Of a stretch of DNA of 64,000 nucleotides, positions 26,049-34,575 are shown piece by piece. The first letter of the stretch is position 1; every line of letters begins with the position of its first letter. The stretch is from JALHOP01 sp964484195 (lineage in GTDB: Bacteria; Myxococcota; XYA12-FULL-58-9; JALHOP01). The notes under the pieces are model-generated. The model made no database searches. It saw only the letters and a program-made list of their open reading frames with translations, and was not told the DNA's origin. Made by a program: the position numbers and the translations under genes. The stretch covers positions 620,001 through 684,000 of the forward strand of contig CAZAER010000001.1 in the NCBI GenBank assembly GCA_964484195.1, written 5' to 3'.

Positions 26049-27881
26049 ATGGAAAGCATCAAAGGCAGCGGAGAGATCAAGAACACAGGCTCAGCCGCCG
26101 TCAGCTCCGGGGAAGCACCCGCCCAAGCAACAGAACTCAAGGTCGCGAAGCCTGCCAACCGCGATTCCGCCGTCCGCAGCAGCGGTCCGATCGCGTTCGC
26201 GCCCCGCACCGAGCGCTTCCAGAACCTTGGCGAGGCAGCCTTCTTCGGCCGTGCCCTCCGCGAGCTCGCCGCAGTCGACAATCCCCGCGCCGTGGCCGCC
26301 GACAGCGTCGTCGTTTGGCAACGTGAGAACAACCACACGAGCCAGGGCCAAACCCGCATCGTGAAGCTCCCGGGCGTCACCTTGAGCCCAGCCGGCGTCC
26401 GCGCCCAGTGGGTGCACGTCACCGGTATGACCCAGCTCGAGACCATCGACAACCAGCAGCCCTTCGAGAACGGCTCGAAGGTCACGCGTGACGCTTTCGA
26501 TCAGGCGAATCTCGTCGCCGACGGCGTCTACACCAACTGGCTGCATTCGCAGGTCGGCATCGATAACAACAAGCTGTGGGCCGCGCCGCGCAACAACGGC
26601 TTCATCCGCAGCAAGGCGAACGCGAGCACCGATCTCAACGCTTGGTACAGCCCGACCGCGAACGACCAGAACTACGGCACCAACAATGGTCGCTGGCACC
26701 TGGCGTCGGACAATGACGTCACCCGCCACGAGACCGGTCACAACCGCGGCGACAAGCAGAACCCGGACATGTTCTCGGGTGAAGGCGGCGCCATCCACGA
26801 AGGCTACTTCGGCGACTTCCCCGCGTCGCTCATGGCGCGCAACCCCTTCCTCTCGGAAGACTTCGGGAACGCGTTGGGGCAGCCGGGCCAGCCGCTACGT
26901 AACCTCGACAACGACAAGACGCTCCGCCAAGCGGGCAATGAAGTCCACGATCGCGGAGAGGCCTACGGAGGCTTCGGCTGGCGTGTCACCCAGCAGCTCG
27001 GCACCAAGCTCGGTGGCAACTTCGAGCGCGCTTGCGACGTCATGCTCCATGTCGCCTTGAAGACCGGCTTTTACTTCACGACCAAGTCGCCGTCGCCGAA
27101 GGACTTTCTCGACGCCGTCGCCAAGTGCATGCGTGATGCGCTGCCGGGTCTCGTGGATGCGGCCACAGTCGAGTTCATGATCCAGGCGATCAAGAACGAA
27201 GGCGTGAAGCGCGAGATGATCACGGCCGATTGGCAAGAGCCGCCACGCCAGGACGCCGACGCCAAGTCGACGCAGCTCGCGCTGGGCCTCCAGGGCAACG
27301 CCGCCGTCTGCAGCTCCGACGAAGCCATCGCGGCCATCGGTAATATCTGGGGCAAGCGCAAGGATTGCGACATCACCGCGGTCGGCGAGCTCGGCTGGGT
27401 GAATCCCGAGACCGGTTTGAAGTCGCAAAAGCTCATCATGCAGCTGACCGCGGTGAGCCCGACGGACGGCAAGCGGTACAAGGTGCAGGATGGCTTCATG
27501 TCGATGGTCGCCACCGACAAGGACGTCAGCTCGTTCGATGGCAGCGGCCGCCGCATCTTCGAGAACGCCGGCTACACGTTCGACTTCACGCCGATTCCTG
27601 GTGACCGCGCCGAGCTCATCAAGAAGGCCCGCGAGGCCATCGACAAGTTCGTCAAGAGTCAGCTCGAGAGCAAGCAGCTCAAGGAGCACTTCGCGGCGAA
27701 CAAGGTGCGCTTCTTCGACGAGGCGGAGATCGAGATCGAAGAAGTCATGTACAAGGGCAAGATCAACCTCATGCTGACCTCGCCTGCGGGCCAATTCATC
27801 TACGACCATCAGAGCGACAAGGTCGAGGCTCGACGCCTCATGTTCGTCGACTTCATCCCCGAGAAGAAGCAGAAGGCCTAA
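26049..27881 (+). CDS. Thermolysin-like zinc metallopeptidase homologue, no signal peptide (paralogue 1)
   Basis: A 610-residue protein. The zincin motif is VTRHETGHNRGD (H227, E228, H231). A third ligand Glu follows 20 residues later (GGAIHEGYFGDF, E251), the same spacing as in thermolysin, with an Asp close behind. Before it, an asparagine-rich segment (NNKLWAAPRNNGFIRS) resembles the M4 substrate cleft. The N-terminal 60 residues are Ser/Ala-rich with no signal sequence, so export, if any, is not by Sec. The C-terminal half (residues 330-610) is conserved with the next gene but not recognised. GGAGC precedes the ATG. Tandem duplicate of the downstream gene. Confidence 0.75.
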   Translation: MESIKGSGEIKNTGSAAVSSGEAPAQATELKVAKPANRDSAVRSSGPIAFAPRTERFQNLGEAAFFGRALRELAAVDNPRAVAADSVVVWQRENNHTSQGQTRIVKLPGVTLSPAGVRAQWVHVTGMTQLETIDNQQPFENGSKVTRDAFDQANLVADGVYTNWLHSQVGIDNNKLWAAPRNNGFIRSKANASTDLNAWYSPTANDQNYGTNNGRWHLASDNDVTRHETGHNRGDKQNPDMFSGEGGAIHEGYFGDFPASLMARNPFLSEDFGNALGQPGQPLRNLDNDKTLRQAGNEVHDRGEAYGGFGWRVTQQLGTKLGGNFERACDVMLHVALKTGFYFTTKSPSPKDFLDAVAKCMRDALPGLVDAATVEFMIQAIKNEGVKREMITADWQEPPRQDADAKSTQLALGLQGNAAVCSSDEAIAAIGNIWGKRKDCDITAVGELGWVNPETGLKSQKLIMQLTAVSPTDGKRYKVQDGFMSMVATDKDVSSFDGSGRRIFENAGYTFDFTPIPGDRAELIKKAREAIDKFVKSQLESKQLKEHFAANKVRFFDEAEIEIEEVMYKGKINLMLTSPAGQFIYDHQSDKVEARRLMFVDFIPEKKQKA

Positions 27882-27932
27882 AGCAGCAGCGACCAGAGCG
27901 TTTCCTCCCTTGCAGTAGGAAGGCGAGTCCGC

Positions 27933-29780
27933 GTGGTAGTCGATACGCGTCTCTCGGAAACCCGGCACCGAATGGCTCCATCCGTCAAAGCGGATGGGGC
28001 CTGCCTGCCTCCGGAACATGCCCGTCCTCGCAGCAAGTCAGGCTTCGAGGACATCTTCGTCCGGCTCGCCAACGAGCAGCGGACGGCATCGCCCGCGAGC
28101 GTCGCGGCCGTCGTCGACAAATCGACCACGACCGCGCTCGATCTGCGGCTCGCCGAGGCGCGTCGCGCGGCAGCGGAGAACCCCGGCGCCGAGACTCAGG
28201 AAGTGAACCCCGGGAATCTCTTGGTGTGGGCCAAGGAGAATCGGATCACCAGCCAGGGCAAGGTCACCGAGGTGTCGCTCGAGCGGACAGTGCGCCTCTC
28301 GGTCGATGGCTTGAAGATCGAGCTGGTGCACGTGAGCGGCTCGTCGGTCTTGAAGACCGTGAACGGGCAGCAACCGTTCGCGCCGGGCGAGACCAAAGTC
28401 ACGCAAGACGGATTCGACCAGGTGCAAGCGCTGCACACCGCCGACACGTTCCTGCGCCGGCTCGCGGGCTACGGCATCGATCTGGCGTCGGTCTACAAGG
28501 ACGGCACCAACAACAATGGGCTCGTGCGCATCATCGCCAATGCGATGAGCGAAGAGAACGCCGGCTACATTCCCGGGTCGAACGTTTACGTGTTCGGTAC
28601 GGCGGAGGGTCGCTTTCACCTGGTCTCGTGCAAGGAGATCCTCGTCCACGAGCTGGCCCACGGCTATTTCGATCATGTCGCGCCCGGCGTAAACAGCGAC
28701 ACCGCGGGTGAAGGTAAGCCCTTCCACGAAGCCGTCGGCGACCTGTTCGCCGCGCTGCACTTCGAGAATCCCAACATCAGCGAAGACCTCGGCGCCTATC
28801 TCGCGGAGAAAGAGGGCAACGCCGGAGCACCTGGGCCGCTGCGGACGCTCGTCAACGACACAGCGCTCGAGCCCAGTCTCAGGCAGGAGCACAAGCGCAG
28901 CCTCGTCTACTCCGGCATGGTTTGGTCGGTCACGGAGCGCCTCGCCAAGTCGGTCGGCATGCGCAAAGCGTGCGACCTGATGCTGGGCGCCGTCGCCAAG
29001 GCGCCTTTCTTCGTGACCAACAAGTCGCCATCGCCCGAAGACTGCCTGCGCGCGATCCTCGAAGGCGTACGTTCGCACATCGGCAAGGTCGAGCCGAAGC
29101 TCGCCGACGGTATCCTTGCCGACGTCCAGCAGGAAGCGGTGCGGCGCAAGATCACCACTCAGCCGCTCACGGTCGCTGGACCCAACGAGAGCGCCAAGCT
29201 CTTCGAAACCTCGTTGTCCGCTATCAAGGAGCAGAGCGCCACCGCCTTCGCTGGGCTCGCGCGGACCTTGCCCACCCTTGCGAACCGCAGTGAAATCGCT
29301 TTCCAGGTCTTGGGCGACCGCCGCTTCGGTGACGTTCGCCGTGTCACCCTGCGGGCGCTGGTTCAAGATCCGAACAGCCGCAAGCAGGTGCCGGTCGAAG
29401 ACGGCAATCTCGAGGTCGTGGTCGACGGCGGTTGCGTGCGCTACCTCGAAGGGCTGGCGCTCCAACTCCCGGAGAAGTTCGACTTCACGGTCCGTGACGG
29501 CGGCGACCCACGCACGCACTTGGCACGCGCCAAGCGCTTGGTGGCGGACCACCTCACGCAGCTCGCCGAGCACGACCCGAGCGCCGCCACGGTGTGCCGC
29601 GGCCTCGACACGTTGTTCGACGACGCAAACCTCGTGGTGCGGCCCATCCTCGCGGACGGTTTGCTGCAGCTCGAGGTCATCACCCTCGCCGGTGAGTTCA
29701 TCGTCGACGTCGAGCACAGCGTGGTGCGGACCCGCCGCCTCATGCACGTCTACGACATCGAGGAGCATGCCCACGGCTGA
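27933..29780 (+). CDS. Thermolysin-like zinc metallopeptidase homologue, no signal peptide (paralogue 2)
   Basis: A 615-residue protein collinear with the gene before it. Zinc site: ILVHELAHGYFDH (H239, E240, H243) and GKPFHEAVGDLF (E266, D270), the EAxxD form typical of M4 peptidases. Shared landmarks include NGQQPF versus DNQQPF, NNNGLVRI versus NNGFIRS, and KSPSPEDCLRAI versus KSPSPKDFLDAV. The protein begins without a signal peptide. GTG start with AGGAAGG about 10 nt upstream; only 51 bp separate it from paralogue 1. A pair of diverged peptidases may differ in specificity, or one may be regulatory. Confidence 0.75.
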   Translation: MVVDTRLSETRHRMAPSVKADGACLPPEHARPRSKSGFEDIFVRLANEQRTASPASVAAVVDKSTTTALDLRLAEARRAAAENPGAETQEVNPGNLLVWAKENRITSQGKVTEVSLERTVRLSVDGLKIELVHVSGSSVLKTVNGQQPFAPGETKVTQDGFDQVQALHTADTFLRRLAGYGIDLASVYKDGTNNNGLVRIIANAMSEENAGYIPGSNVYVFGTAEGRFHLVSCKEILVHELAHGYFDHVAPGVNSDTAGEGKPFHEAVGDLFAALHFENPNISEDLGAYLAEKEGNAGAPGPLRTLVNDTALEPSLRQEHKRSLVYSGMVWSVTERLAKSVGMRKACDLMLGAVAKAPFFVTNKSPSPEDCLRAILEGVRSHIGKVEPKLADGILADVQQEAVRRKITTQPLTVAGPNESAKLFETSLSAIKEQSATAFAGLARTLPTLANRSEIAFQVLGDRRFGDVRRVTLRALVQDPNSRKQVPVEDGNLEVVVDGGCVRYLEGLALQLPEKFDFTVRDGGDPRTHLARAKRLVADHLTQLAEHDPSAATVCRGLDTLFDDANLVVRPILADGLLQLEVITLAGEFIVDVEHSVVRTRRLMHVYDIEEHAHG

Positions 29781-29841
29781 GCCACGCGCCCGCGTTTTCG
29801 CGTCGCGCTAAGTTCGCGTGCGTGCTAGCTTTCGCACGCCC

Positions 29842-30762
29842 ATGAGGTCGCTCCGCGTCATCACGCTTGCCGCACTCGCAGCCGCTGGTTGCAGCCCTGG
29901 CCCCGTGCCCGCGCCGCCCTCGCCTTCGCCGGACACGACCGCCGCGGTGCCAGCCGCGGATGCCGATGCCGCCAACGCTGGCGCCGGAGCACCGCTCGAT
30001 CTCGACGCCCAAGCGCGCGCCGCCTGGGCCGGACGCACCGACCGCGCCTCGCTCGGCCGCGCCATCGATTGCTGGCTGCGCCTGTCGGAATCACGCCCGG
30101 ACGATCCGCAGCCCCTACTCGCCTTGTCGCGCGCCTACGTCACGCTCGCGGACTTTCACCTGCGTGCTCCAGCGGACATGGCGCAGCGGGCTGACGCGCT
30201 CGAGCGCGCCATCGACACGGCGGAACGGGGCTTGCTCGCGAGCTCACCCGCGTTCGCCGCGGCCGTGAAGCGCGGTGTCAGCATCGAGGAAGCGGTGAAG
30301 TCCGTCGAGGCCGACAAGATGGACGCGCTCGCGGTCTACGGCACGAGCCTCGCGCACTACGGCATCGACAAGGGCTTCACAGCGCTCCTCATGTATCGCG
30401 GCCGCCTCGTCGCGGCGATGCAGCGCGTACTCGAGGTCGCACCCAAAACGGAGCACGCCGCCGCCGACCGTGAGCTCGGCACCTTCTTCGCTCGGGTTCC
30501 GGGCTTCGCCGGAGGCGACCTCAATCGCTCCCGCGAGCACTTCGACAAGGCATTGACGCTTGCGCCCGAGACCCTGACGACGAAGCTGCGCTACGCCGAG
30601 ACCTACGCCATCGAAGCCAAAAATCGCGAGCTGTTCGCCCGCCTCTTGAGCGAGGTCAAAGCCGCCGATGCCGGTGAGCCCGAGCTCGCGCCCGACAATC
30701 TCTTGGCAAAGCGACGGGCCGACTTGCTGGCGGCGTCGATCGATGATCTGTTCGCGCGATGA
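29842..30762 (+). CDS. TatT-like TPR lipoprotein (TRAP transporter T-component family)
   Basis: A 306-residue lipoprotein, MRSLRVITLAALAAAGC, with a Pro/Ala-rich linker. A helical TPR-like body follows (LLALSRAYVTLADFHLR, ALAVYGTSLAHYGI). The C-terminal FARVPGFAGGDLNRSREHFD, KALTLAPETLTTKLRYAETY is typical of TatT, which forms a trimeric periplasmic partner of TRAP solute-binding proteins. No TRAP permease genes are near, so the partner is unknown. ATG 29842 begins the signal peptide; a GTG eight codons upstream is less likely. It overlaps the next gene by 4 bp (ATGA). Confidence 0.7.
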   Translation: MRSLRVITLAALAAAGCSPGPVPAPPSPSPDTTAAVPAADADAANAGAGAPLDLDAQARAAWAGRTDRASLGRAIDCWLRLSESRPDDPQPLLALSRAYVTLADFHLRAPADMAQRADALERAIDTAERGLLASSPAFAAAVKRGVSIEEAVKSVEADKMDALAVYGTSLAHYGIDKGFTALLMYRGRLVAAMQRVLEVAPKTEHAAADRELGTFFARVPGFAGGDLNRSREHFDKALTLAPETLTTKLRYAETYAIEAKNRELFARLLSEVKAADAGEPELAPDNLLAKRRADLLAASIDDLFAR

Positions 30763-31601
30763 GCGCCAATCGCACCCAGCTCACCCTCACCTCCGACGAC
30801 GGCACCCAGCTCTTCGCCCAGCGCTGGTCTCCGTTGGGGGAGCCGCGCGCCGCCCTGCTCGTGGTTCATGGCTATGCCGAGCATGGCGAACGCTATCGCG
30901 AGCTGGGCCTCACCCTCGCCGAGCGCGGCATCGATACGCTGGCGGTCGACCTGCGCGGGCACGGACGGTCGGCCGGTCAGCGCGGCTTCGTCGACCGCTT
31001 TAGCGAGTACCACGCCGACGCCGACGCGGCTCTCGCGGCGATGACGGCGGCGCACGCGGGTCGCGGCTTGCCCCGTTTCGTCCTTGCTCACAGCAACGGC
31101 GGCCTCGTCGCGCTCGATTGGATATCGACACGCAAGCCCGACATCCGCGGGTTGGTCCTCTCGAACCCATTCCTCGAGGTCGCCTTCAAGGTGCCGAAGC
31201 TCAAGCTCGGCGTCGGCCACCTAGCGGCACGGCTGGCCCCGCGCATCGCGTTACCCTCGGGTATTCCGCCGGAAGGCTTGTCGCACGAGTCCGCTATCGT
31301 CGACGCCTATCGCCGCGACCCGATGATCTATTCGACGGTCACGGCCGGCTACTTCCGCGCTTCGCGCGAGGCTCAAGCCCGTGTCCGCGCCCTTCGCCGG
31401 CTCGACGTGGCGCTGCTGTACGCCTACAGCGATGCCGACCCCGTCGCCTCCCCCCAGGCCAACGCGGCGCTCGCGCAAGCGCTCGACAGCCCCGACAAGA
31501 CTGTCATCGTGCGCACCGGCGAATTTCACGAGATCCTGAACGAAACCAATCGCGCCGAGCTCATGGCCAGGGTCGGCGACTGGGTTCTCGCCCACGCCTA
31601 G
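30759..31601 (+). CDS. Alpha/beta hydrolase, monoacylglycerol-lipase-like
   Basis: A 280-residue serine hydrolase. Oxyanion segment LLVVHGYAEHGERYRELGLT, then VDLRGHGRSAGQRGFVD, both typical of monoacylglycerol lipases. The nucleophile elbow is LAHSNGG (usually GHSMGG). The acid lies in YAYSDADPVASP, and the His in GEFHEILNE. Likely cleaves lipid esters in the cytoplasm or at the membrane. Start overlaps the TatT-like gene by ATGA, so the two are co-translated; why a hydrolase follows a TatT protein is unclear. Confidence 0.88.
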   Translation: MSANRTQLTLTSDDGTQLFAQRWSPLGEPRAALLVVHGYAEHGERYRELGLTLAERGIDTLAVDLRGHGRSAGQRGFVDRFSEYHADADAALAAMTAAHAGRGLPRFVLAHSNGGLVALDWISTRKPDIRGLVLSNPFLEVAFKVPKLKLGVGHLAARLAPRIALPSGIPPEGLSHESAIVDAYRRDPMIYSTVTAGYFRASREAQARVRALRRLDVALLYAYSDADPVASPQANAALAQALDSPDKTVIVRTGEFHEILNETNRAELMARVGDWVLAHA

Positions 31602-31668
31602 GGCGACTCCGCGCCTCGCAATGCCATTATGGCGTTCGAGTCGCGCGCATCACGGGCCAAACGCGACC

Positions 31669-31700
31669 CTTCGGCGAGAAGCTAATGTTTCTCGCCGAAG
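31669..31700. terminator. Perfect 12-bp hairpin over the NUDIX gene stop
   Basis: CTTCGGCGAGAA (31669-31680) pairs perfectly with TTCTCGCCGAAG (31689-31700), loop of 8 nt holding the NUDIX stop codon. It separates convergent genes and has no T-tract. A second small palindrome, GCCATTATGGC, lies at 31623-31633. Confidence 0.55.
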
Positions 31701-32086
31701 AGCAAGACGTCCATCGACTCTTGATCGGCGGGCGTGAAGTCGAACTTGTCGAAGTCGCCTGAGCGGACCCACTGCATGTCGCGCACCGAACCTTTGCGCG
31801 GCGCGAGCGGTCCCAGGCTGCACTCGTAGAGCTTCAGCTCGACCACGTAGTCGTCGTACTCGTGGATGGTCGTCGAGATCAGGGCGCCGACATCGGGCGT
31901 GATACCCAGACGCTCGCGCAGCTCACGCCGCAACGCCGCGTCTTCGTATTCGCCTTCTTCGACTTTGCCGCCAGGGAACTCCCACTTGAGCGGCAACACG
32001 GCGCGCTCGGTCCGCTGGGTGATGAGATACTTGCCGTCTTTGCAGATGGCGGCACTCACCACGCGAATGCGACGTTTCTCGACCAT
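31682..32086 (-). CDS. NUDIX hydrolase, MutT/CTP-pyrophosphohydrolase-like
   Basis: A 134-residue protein. Beginning VEKRRIRVVSAAICKDGKY, LITQRTERAVLPLKWEFPGG, then the Nudix box GGKVEEGEYEDAALRREL-RERLGI. The box is REUxExxGU here, with Arg in place of the second Glu of the usual EE pair, so metal binding is slightly altered. Likely hydrolyses an oxidised or pyrimidine nucleoside triphosphate. It is transcribed divergently from pstC, 65 bp away. Confidence 0.88.
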   Translation of the reverse strand: MVEKRRIRVVSAAICKDGKYLITQRTERAVLPLKWEFPGGKVEEGEYEDAALRRELRERLGITPDVGALISTTIHEYDDYVVELKLYECSLGPLAPRKGSVRDMQWVRSGDFDKFDFTPADQESMDVLLFGEKH

Positions 32087-32151
32087 TGGCGGCGTAGCCT
32101 ACTGAAAGCCGCGGGCGTTTTCCACCCACTTCGTGGCATGAGACGGGCTGC

Positions 32152-32913
32152 ATGAGCTCGAGGCGTTCCGAAATTCTGCCCACCGCCGTTCTCGCGGGGT
32201 GCGCTGCCATGGCGATAGGCCTCGCAGTCGCCATTGTCGCGGTCGTGGCGGGTGAGAGCATCGCCTTCGTGTTCGGCGATCACCGCGTTTCGGTGGACGT
32301 TTTGGCGCTGTGCCGCGGCACCCTGAGTGTGAGCCTCGTCGCGCTGGCAGTGGGCTTGCCCTTGGGGCTCGCAACGGCTGTGACCCTGCGTGAGCTTGCC
32401 TCACCGGCCCTGCGTCTTGCGATCCGCCCCTGGCTGGCCTTGTTCGCGACCATGCCTCCCATCGTCTTCGCGTATTTCGCCATCACCATGCAGCGGGCCA
32501 TCCACTCACCGCATGTCCCCGCGCTCGCCCTGGGACTGTTGCTCGCGCCTTTCGTGGCACGTGTCTTCGACACGGCTCTGCGCAATGCGCCGGAAGGCAT
32601 GCGCGACGCTGCGCTGGCGCTAGGGGCCACGCGGCTCGAAGCCTGGCTGCACATCTTGCTTCCCGCTTCCGCGCGCGCCATGGCGAGCGCCGTCCTGCTG
32701 ACTCTGGTGCGGGCCATCGGCGAGAGCGTGGTCATTGCTCTCGCGGTGCCGAGTGGCCCCACGACTCTCGCGGCCGAGCCATTGCGGGCCGCGCTCGGTC
32801 GCGGGCCGGCATTGAGTCAGCAAGATGTCTTCGTGGTCGGCGGACTTCTCGTCGCCATGACCCTCGTGCTGCATCGCCTGGCGATGCGCCTCTATCCGCG
32901 GGAGCGGACATGA
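32152..32913 (+). CDS. pstC: Phosphate ABC transporter permease PstC
   Basis: A 253-residue inner-membrane protein with six hydrophobic segments. The permease-ATPase coupling loop is RDAALALGATRLEAWLHILL (E/D-AxxLGA). Other PstC marks: LPLGLATAVTL, LFATMPPIVFAYF and VRAIGESVVIALA (G-E in the late helix). Shorter at the N-terminus than E. coli PstC (319). With PstA it forms the phosphate channel. Starts the pst cluster; its stop overlaps pstA (ATGA). No pstS is in the window. Confidence 0.9.
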   Translation: MSSRRSEILPTAVLAGCAAMAIGLAVAIVAVVAGESIAFVFGDHRVSVDVLALCRGTLSVSLVALAVGLPLGLATAVTLRELASPALRLAIRPWLALFATMPPIVFAYFAITMQRAIHSPHVPALALGLLLAPFVARVFDTALRNAPEGMRDAALALGATRLEAWLHILLPASARAMASAVLLTLVRAIGESVVIALAVPSGPTTLAAEPLRAALGRGPALSQQDVFVVGGLLVAMTLVLHRLAMRLYPRERT

Positions 32914-33752
32914 GCGACGCGCTCGCGAGCTCTCCGGTCCGCGACCAGCGCCGTCGCGTCGGCAATATCGTGCTGGCGGCGTGCGTTGCGGTCGGCGGTC
33001 TCACGTTGCTCGCCCTGCTCGCGGTCGTGATTTGGGCCATTGGCCAGGGCCTCGCGGATATCGGCGGCACACTCGGCCGCCGTGACGACGCTTCCGACGC
33101 CTTCATCGCTGCGTTCACCGGCAGCATCATGGTGTCGCTGGTTGCGACCATCGGCTCGGTCGCCATCGGCATCGGGGGAGCGATCTACGTAAGCGAGGCC
33201 ATGAATCGGCCGCGCCTCACGCGCCTGTTCTTCGGCGCGGTCCAGAGCCTGGCTTCGCTCCCCTCGGTCATCTTCGGTCTCGTCGGCATGCGCCTGGTCA
33301 GCGGCCTCCCCCAGCTGCCAGCCTTCGTCGCCGCGACTCTGACGCTCTCCATCCTCGCCATGCCGCGCATCATGCTGACCACGCGCGACGCCTTGCTGCA
33401 GGTACCCGATGCAATGCGAGCGGCATCGTATGCACTTGGCGCGACGCGGCTACAGACTGTCCGCGATCACATATTGCCACTCGCCATGCGCGGCATCGCG
33501 GGCGGCGTGCTCACCACCATGGCGCGCACCTTCGGCGCGACCGCCCCACTGGTCATGCTCGGTCTGGTCACGAGCGGCGAGGACGCCTGGCCCACCTTGC
33601 CGGATGCGGCCATGCGAGCGGTGGTCAGCGGCGGCAAGAGCAGCGCCGAGATTGCCGGCGCGGCGGTCGCGGTCGTCGTGATGGTCCACGTCGCGGCTAC
33701 GCTGTGGGCGGGGACCCTGCAGCGACGCTTTCAGCGGGAGCCGTGGGCATAA
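32910..33752 (+). CDS. pstA: Phosphate ABC transporter permease PstA
   Basis: A 280-residue six-helix permease. Typical segments: GIGGAIYVSEAMNRPRLTRL, VQSLASLPSVIFGLVGMRL, then the coupling loop PDAMRAASYALGATRLQTV and RTFGATAPLVMLGLV. The start overlaps pstC. The 3' end overlaps, by 56 bp, a minus-strand gene that separates it from pstB, so the pst genes are probably not a single uninterrupted unit. The shared coupling-loop LGATRL in both permeases fits a heterodimer with a PstB dimer. Confidence 0.92.
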   Translation: MSDALASSPVRDQRRRVGNIVLAACVAVGGLTLLALLAVVIWAIGQGLADIGGTLGRRDDASDAFIAAFTGSIMVSLVATIGSVAIGIGGAIYVSEAMNRPRLTRLFFGAVQSLASLPSVIFGLVGMRLVSGLPQLPAFVAATLTLSILAMPRIMLTTRDALLQVPDAMRAASYALGATRLQTVRDHILPLAMRGIAGGVLTTMARTFGATAPLVMLGLVTSGEDAWPTLPDAAMRAVVSGGKSSAEIAGAAVAVVVMVHVAATLWAGTLQRRFQREPWA

Positions 33753-34206
33753 CGTAGCGTTGGCCGAGCGCGTCGAGCGCGCTGGCCGCCCCATCCGTCA
33801 TCGGCCTGCCGCTATTGCGGATGACGTCGACCACCGCCGCCGCGAGCGCGGGGCGTTCCACCGCAGGAAGCATCACGATGGCGCGGCCGGCGTCCCTGAC
33901 GTCGTAGAATTCCATGCCGCCAAACGCGCCGATGTGCATCGCGGCGACCCAACAACCCGTCATCTCGTATGCGCCGGGAACGAGCCGACTGTAGCGCTGT
34001 GCGACGGTGCGCGTGTACTTCCCACCAAGACCGTGGGTCATCCGGCCGTGGCTCGCGCGGGTCTCGTCGCCGAGAGCCCGGGCCGAGGCGATCTCCCGTT
34101 GCGCCTGCGCGACGGTCGCTACCGGAGCAAGCTCGCGACCAACGGTCGAGGGAAGGTCGACGAGCACCAACGGCCGCGCATCCGCGGGAGCCAGCGCCGT
34201 CCGCAT
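33697..34206 (-). CDS. Hypothetical protein between pstA and pstB
   Basis: A 169-residue protein (MRTALAPADARPLVLVDLPS) with no recognised domain. Visible features: ALGDETRASHGRMTHGLGGK, a Gly-rich patch, then YEMTGCWVAAMHIGAFGGME and a C-terminal hydrophobic helix. Its start overlaps the preceding minus-strand gene stop (TGATG), which supports a real pair. Its last 56 bp overlap pstA in the opposite direction. No signal peptide. Could be a regulator of the transporter by position only. Confidence 0.5.
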   Translation of the reverse strand: MRTALAPADARPLVLVDLPSTVGRELAPVATVAQAQREIASARALGDETRASHGRMTHGLGGKYTRTVAQRYSRLVPGAYEMTGCWVAAMHIGAFGGMEFYDVRDAGRAIVMLPAVERPALAAAVVDVIRNSGRPMTDGAASALDALGQRYVMPTAPAESVAAGSPPTA

Positions 34207-34499
34207 CACGAGTGGCCGCTGAAGCGGCGCCCAAGCTGGACCGTCAGGAGGCCGAGCCCCGGCAAGAGATTGGTGCCGATGGCGACTCCCGCCCCGAGGA
34301 GGTACGGCGCGACGCCTTCCCAACCGGTGTTCTGGGCAACGACGCAGGCAGCGACGCCGCCGGCAATGCCCACGACCGTCGCGGCGACCTGCATGCCGAT
34401 GAGCTGGGAGGCGCTGGGCAGCCCAGGAACCCGAGCTGGAGGGGTCGCCGCGGTCGGGGGGACTGGCGTCGCCACAGGGGGCTTCGTCAAGGGGCTAAC
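34206..34499 (-). CDS. Small predicted membrane protein between pstA and pstB
   Basis: A protein of about 97 residues if it starts at ATG 34499 (MVSPLTKPPVATPVPPTAAT); the open frame continues upstream to 34610 with less typical sequence. A Pro/Thr-rich N-terminus is followed by two hydrophobic helices (MQVAATVVGIAGGVAACVVA, VAPYLLGAGVAIGTNLLPGL) and a short basic end. Coupled to the hypothetical gene after it. It lies opposite the 5' region of pstB. Function unknown. Confidence 0.45.
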   Translation of the reverse strand, partial: VSPLTKPPVATPVPPTAATPPARVPGLPSASQLIGMQVAATVVGIAGGVAACVVAQNTGWEGVAPYLLGAGVAIGTNLLPGLGLLTVQLGRRFSGHS

Positions 34500-34575
34500 C
34501 ATCGCAGGCCTTATCGGCAGGCGGACCGCTGAGGTGCACACTGGATGCTTGCCTCCCAGGCACCCGCCGCCCATC

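Noticed and set aside
25844..26485. 213-residue minus-strand frame opposite metallopeptidase 1
   Set aside because: No ribosome site or domain; it lies mainly over the intergenic region and the start of the peptidase gene.
28038..29774. 578-residue open frame opposite metallopeptidase 2
   Set aside because: High-GC antisense shadow; no domain, and the zinc-site gene on the other strand is convincing.
33760..34575. A 272-codon upstream extension of pstB
   Set aside because: The extension is not PstB sequence and runs across the minus-strand gene pair; PstB homologues start near ATG 34576.
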